Shown piece after piece: positions 29,715 through 29,936 of a stretch of DNA of 29,936 nt. The notes below the pieces were generated by a model. That model was not told the DNA's origin and searched no databases. It saw nothing but the letters and a program-made list of their open reading frames with translations. The DNA is from CAYLNK01 sp964384675. Its GTDB lineage: Bacteria > Acidobacteriota > Thermoanaerobaculia > UBA5066. Numbering within the stretch: position 1 is the first letter of the stretch; every line of letters begins with the position of its first letter. Made by a program: the position numbers and the translations under genes. The stretch lies in contig CAYLNK010000044.1 of NCBI GenBank assembly GCA_964384675.1, positions 1-29,936 on the forward strand, written 5' to 3'.

Positions 29715-29936
29715 ATGACGAGCATGAAACGAGTTGCCCGACGCGATCGCCGCACACCGGCAGGCCCGCCTGGCGTCAGGCCCGGGACTCGCCCGATGAG
29801 GTCGGAGACGGGCTCGACCGGCAAGGCAGCCGGTCGAACGCCCGTCCCGGAGATCGACGCGGAGCTCCAGCGCTGGCTGGACGACGGCGGGGACGCCTCC
29901 GGGCAGCTGGCCGGCGGGCCGGCGCGCGGCACGGAC
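29715..29936 (+). CDS. Unknown protein, partial (3' end off the window)
   Basis: An open frame of 74 codons from ATG 29715, with GGAGG 6 nt upstream, runs to the window end. The N-terminus is basic and Pro/Gly-rich (MTSMKRVARRDRRTPAGPPG), followed by a more acidic segment (EIDAELQRWLDDGGD). No family is recognised. It could be the tail of the sucrose operon. Confidence 0.5.
   Translation, partial: MTSMKRVARRDRRTPAGPPGVRPGTRPMRSETGSTGKAAGRTPVPEIDAELQRWLDDGGDASGQLAGGPARGTD

Noticed and set aside
1..29936. CRISPR arrays, tRNA or rRNA genes, insertion sequences.
   Set aside because: No spaced direct repeats, cloverleaf-like segments with CCA context, rRNA stretches or transposase-like frames were recognised by eye.

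Overview
The window is GC-rich (about 70%) and densely packed with genes that often overlap by 4 bp (ATGA/GTGA junctions). An ADOP/MacB-type permease, a winged-helix/TolB-like/TPR regulator, a tandem-repeat surface protein, a DUF1499 protein, [NiFe]-hydrogenase maturation genes and a two-gene sucrose pathway together suggest a Gram-negative-type member of the Acidobacteriota, perhaps Thermoanaerobaculia. That placement is inferred from gene style, not from a marker gene.

Layout. 1-4.7 kb (minus): a permease truncated by the window edge, a small zinc-ribbon protein and a secreted two-repeat protein with an M23-like domain whose catalytic histidines appear lost. 4.9-7.1 kb (plus): a TRIC-type channel and a secreted SUMF1-like protein. 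7.1-9.4 kb (minus): the TPR regulator. 9.6-12.3 kb: a putative 2OG-Fe(II) oxygenase, an orphan PAAR-like DUF4280 protein, a DUF1499 protein and an aldo/keto reductase. 12.3-18.9 kb: hypF-hypC-hypD-hypE, then a VapBC toxin-antitoxin pair, then hypB-hypA on the opposite strand; no hydrogenase structural gene is present. 19.0-20.3 kb: a secreted protein translationally coupled to a GrdB-family protein. 20.3-22.6 kb (minus): an alpha/beta hydrolase-ArsR-SdpI operon behind a 22-bp palindrome. 22.7-29.9 kb (plus): a DUF2383 protein, a structured terminator region, a sigma-54-type promoter, a small protein with a C-terminal sorting-like tail, sucrose-phosphate synthase/phosphatase, sucrose synthase, a MscS channel and a partial unknown gene.

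The most notable item is the GrdB-family gene at 19573-20307. It is interrupted by one in-frame TGA exactly where the family carries its redox residue (UxxC), and an 8-bp hairpin with a GUG loop follows 18 nt later, as expected of a bacterial SECIS. It is best read as a selenoprotein rather than two ORFs or a pseudogene.

A second theme is that many starts lack a Shine-Dalgarno and instead have a -10-like hexamer 6-8 nt upstream, suggesting frequent leaderless transcription. A third is the sucrose locus, where synthesis, reversible cleavage and a mechanosensitive channel sit downstream of a putative sigma-54 promoter. No tRNA, rRNA, insertion sequence or CRISPR array was recognised.
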